The position numbers and the translations under genes are program-made. DNA of 64,000 bases, from contig JAIELW010000001.1 in assembly GCA_019752575.1 (NCBI GenBank), positions 248,001-312,000 on the forward strand. Direction: 5' to 3'. This stretch comes from Xanthobacteraceae bacterium. Lineage in GTDB: Bacteria; Pseudomonadota; Alphaproteobacteria; Rhizobiales; Xanthobacteraceae. Under the pieces are notes generated by a model. The model saw only the letters and a list, made by a program, of their open reading frames with translations. It was not told the DNA's origin and ran no database searches. Shown piece after piece: positions 62,393 through 64,000 of the stretch (the first letter of the stretch is position 1; each line of letters starts with the position of its first letter).

Positions 62393-62492
62393 GGGAGGCT
62401 GGAACGATGACCCAAACCGGTCTCGTTAGGGCTGCTTCCTTCCGGACCTGACCCGGTTGGCGAGTGGCTCGTCCACCGCCAACCTCCCGCTC
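62393..62492 (-). ncRNA. ffs: Signal recognition particle RNA, small bacterial type (4.5S)
   Basis: The minus strand carries the universal SRP core GGTCAGGTCCGGAAGGAAGCAGCC (62452-62429), flanked by long complementary arms (GCGGGAGG...CCTCCCAC type ends near 62490 and 62393). About 100 bases, placed just upstream of dnaX, as in many alphaproteobacteria. Exact ends are estimated from base pairing. Confidence 0.92.
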
Positions 62493-62579
62493 TCTATATC
62501 GGGCGACAGGCCAAGGAAGGCAAGCGCGCGGCGGAATTTCGCAATATTGTTCCGGGGGATTGGCAGGGATTCTAGGCAA

Positions 62580-62999
62580 ATGACGAAGGAAATTTCGCTC
62601 GACCCGCGTCTGGTTGCGGATTCGGTTGCGGTCGGCAGGCTCGCGCTTTGCGAAGTGCGGCTGCAGAACGATACGCGGTTTCCGTGGCTTGTACTCGTGC
62701 CGCGACGCGAAGGCATAACTGAACTATTCGACTTGCCGGAAGCCGACCGAGCAGCCGCGATGGAAGAGATTTCGCAATGCGCGGCGGCGCTGCGCGCGGT
62801 CACGCAATGCCTGAAGATCAATGTCGGCGTGCTCGGCAATATCGTGCGCCAGCTTCATATTCATATTGTTGCGCGGAATGAAAACGATGCCGCCTGGCCG
62901 GGGCCGGTCTGGGGCTCCGGCACGCGTATTCCTTATGGCGAAACACAATGTGCCGATCTGATTGCACGAATCCGAAGCGCATTAGCCATGCGCGGCTGA
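62580..62999 (+). CDS. HIT domain protein
   Basis: A 139-residue histidine-triad protein. The motif QLHIHIVARNENDAAWPGPVWG provides the HxHxx part, in the shortened form of the HIT branch related to diadenosine hydrolases. FPWLVLVPRREGITELFDL is the typical early strand. The ATG at 62580 is taken; a frame back to 62457 overlaps the SRP RNA. It precedes nudC by 54 bases and probably shares its transcript. Substrate is likely a nucleotide conjugate. Confidence 0.88.
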   Translation: MTKEISLDPRLVADSVAVGRLALCEVRLQNDTRFPWLVLVPRREGITELFDLPEADRAAAMEEISQCAAALRAVTQCLKINVGVLGNIVRQLHIHIVARNENDAAWPGPVWGSGTRIPYGETQCADLIARIRSALAMRG

Positions 63000-63053
63000 C
63001 GGATTGCCGGGCGCAATGCGCCGTGTCAGCGTTTAACAAACAAGACGCCATCC

Positions 63054-63992
63054 ATGTCCTCTTCCCGGGAAACGCAGCTTACATACGCGGGCTCCATGCT
63101 CGACCGCCTCAGCGAGCAGCGTGGCGACACCGCGCTCGTCGAATCGCTTCGCGCCAACGCACGAAACTTCGTGCTTGCGGGCGAGTCCTTCGTGCTCGCG
63201 AAACGCGGCGAGGGTTTCGACGCGGGCCTTACCAATGACGAAGCGGCAAGCACCGGCGATGCGCTGGAAACCGCGCTCCTCGGCAAAGACGGCAAAAGTC
63301 GCGGGCATTTTGCGCACGCGATTTCGCCTTCGCGCATCGACGGAATTAAAGCGCGCGGCGATTTCATCGTGGTCGATCTGCGTTCGATCGCGCTGCAAGG
63401 ATTGGTGCCGCCGGAAGATATGTCCGCGCTCGCGACCTCGAAAGCGCTTTTGTTCTGGCACGAACGCCACCGTTTCTGCTCGAACTGCGGCAAGCCGACC
63501 AGGCCCGCCCAGGCGGGCTGGCGGCGTGATTGCGCGGCATGCGGCGGCCAGCATTTCCCGCGCACCGATCCGTGCGTGATCATGCTCGCGGTCCGCGGCG
63601 AGCATTGTCTCCTGGCGCGCCAGACGCGCTTTCCGCCCGGCATGTGGTCGGCGCTCGCCGGCTTCGTCGAGCCCGGCGAAAGCATCGAGGAAGCGGTGCG
63701 GCGAGAAGCGCTCGAAGAAGCCGGAATTCCGGCCGGCCGTGTCGCCTATTTTGCTTCGCAGCCCTGGCCGTTTCCGATGTCGATCATGATCGGCTGCTTC
63801 GTCGAAGCGAAGACCGAAAAACTCAAGATCGACGAAGTGGAGCTGGAAGCCGCACGCTGGGTCACGAAAGACGAGTGCAGCTTATTGCTCACCGGCAAGC
63901 ACCCGGCGCGCTTCTTTGCGCCGCCCCCGCTCGCGATCGCGCATCACCTGATTAAGGGTTTCGTCGAACGTTGCGCCGAAGTTTTTGACTAG
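63054..63992 (+). CDS. nudC: NAD(H) pyrophosphatase, NudC-type
   Basis: A 312-residue Nudix enzyme that cleaves NADH and NAD-capped RNA. The zinc ribbon has FCSNCGKPT and CAACGGQHFPR, and the Nudix box reads GFVEPGESIEEAVRREALEEAGI (GX5EX7REUXEEXGU). The NudC-specific tail SQPWPFPMSIMIGCF follows it, which separates it from other Nudix families. The gene is complete; its stop lies eight bases before the window end. Confidence 0.94.
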   Translation: MSSSRETQLTYAGSMLDRLSEQRGDTALVESLRANARNFVLAGESFVLAKRGEGFDAGLTNDEAASTGDALETALLGKDGKSRGHFAHAISPSRIDGIKARGDFIVVDLRSIALQGLVPPEDMSALATSKALLFWHERHRFCSNCGKPTRPAQAGWRRDCAACGGQHFPRTDPCVIMLAVRGEHCLLARQTRFPPGMWSALAGFVEPGESIEEAVRREALEEAGIPAGRVAYFASQPWPFPMSIMIGCFVEAKTEKLKIDEVELEAARWVTKDECSLLLTGKHPARFFAPPPLAIAHHLIKGFVERCAEVFD

Positions 63993-64000
63993 CCGGCTTC

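Noticed and set aside
1-64000. CRISPR array, prophage or insertion sequence
   Set aside because: No spaced direct-repeat array, transposase, integrase or phage structural gene was found.

Overview
The window is a stretch of chromosome from an alphaproteobacterium of the order Hyphomicrobiales (Rhizobiales), probably Bradyrhizobium/Xanthobacter-like. The evidence is GC-rich coding with strong GCG/CGC codon bias, the cell-cycle regulator GcrA, the PhyR-NepR-EcfG general stress switch, the long fused-type dCTP deaminase, a SAM-II riboswitch on metZ, and DUF992, DUF1236 and DUF1036 proteins typical of that order. No species can be named from the sequence alone.

Layout. 1-3.2 kb: an AT-richer accessory block with two CelD/BcsL-type GNAT acetyltransferases (one cut by the window edge) around an ATP-grasp ligase. 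It ends at a broken tRNA-Gly. 3.3-5.1 kb: two tandem voltage-gated ion channels of the NaChBac type. 5.2-12.2 kb: dcd; riboswitch-controlled metZ-apaG; the overlapping argD-argF-hslO operon; gcrA. 12.2-18.8 kb: the phosphate operon phoR-pstSCAB-phoU-phoB, with a Pho box before pstS. 18.9-28.2 kb: small secreted proteins, a YbhN-like membrane protein, a thiamine-diphosphate enzyme, a hybrid histidine kinase and an HWE kinase. 28.3-31.8 kb: the general stress locus (csbD, phyR, nepR-ecfG, DUF992, DUF1236). 31.8-38.6 kb: a CPA2 antiporter, then a glycan-type cluster (Tat-exported beta-helix protein, two large glycosyltransferases). 38.8-42.8 kb: tRNA-Arg, a type III polyketide synthase with its methyltransferase, a histidine kinase, a TVP38 protein. 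43.1-51 kb: rpmH-rnpA-yidC, ABC-F ATPase-engB-argB-DUF1036-dapD. 51-59.6 kb: DUF805 genes (one decayed), dapE, truA-fmt-def, rmuC, ampG. 59.6-64 kb: dnaX-ybaB-recR, SRP RNA, a HIT protein and nudC.

How the parts work together. The strongest non-textbook signal is regulatory. The stress locus carries several sites fitting GGAAC-N16/17-CGTT or GGTT, the EcfG sigma promoter pattern. Two of them form a back-to-back divergent pair between phyR and nepR-ecfG. Others precede csbD (two), the DUF992 gene, the DUF1236 gene and a 175-residue secreted protein, so a small stress regulon surrounds its own regulator. The metZ leader shows a SAM-II aptamer whose 3' edge can pair with the terminator in a mutually exclusive way. 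A glycosyltransferase carries six exact 38-residue repeats. Several families of intergenic palindromes sit at gene ends.
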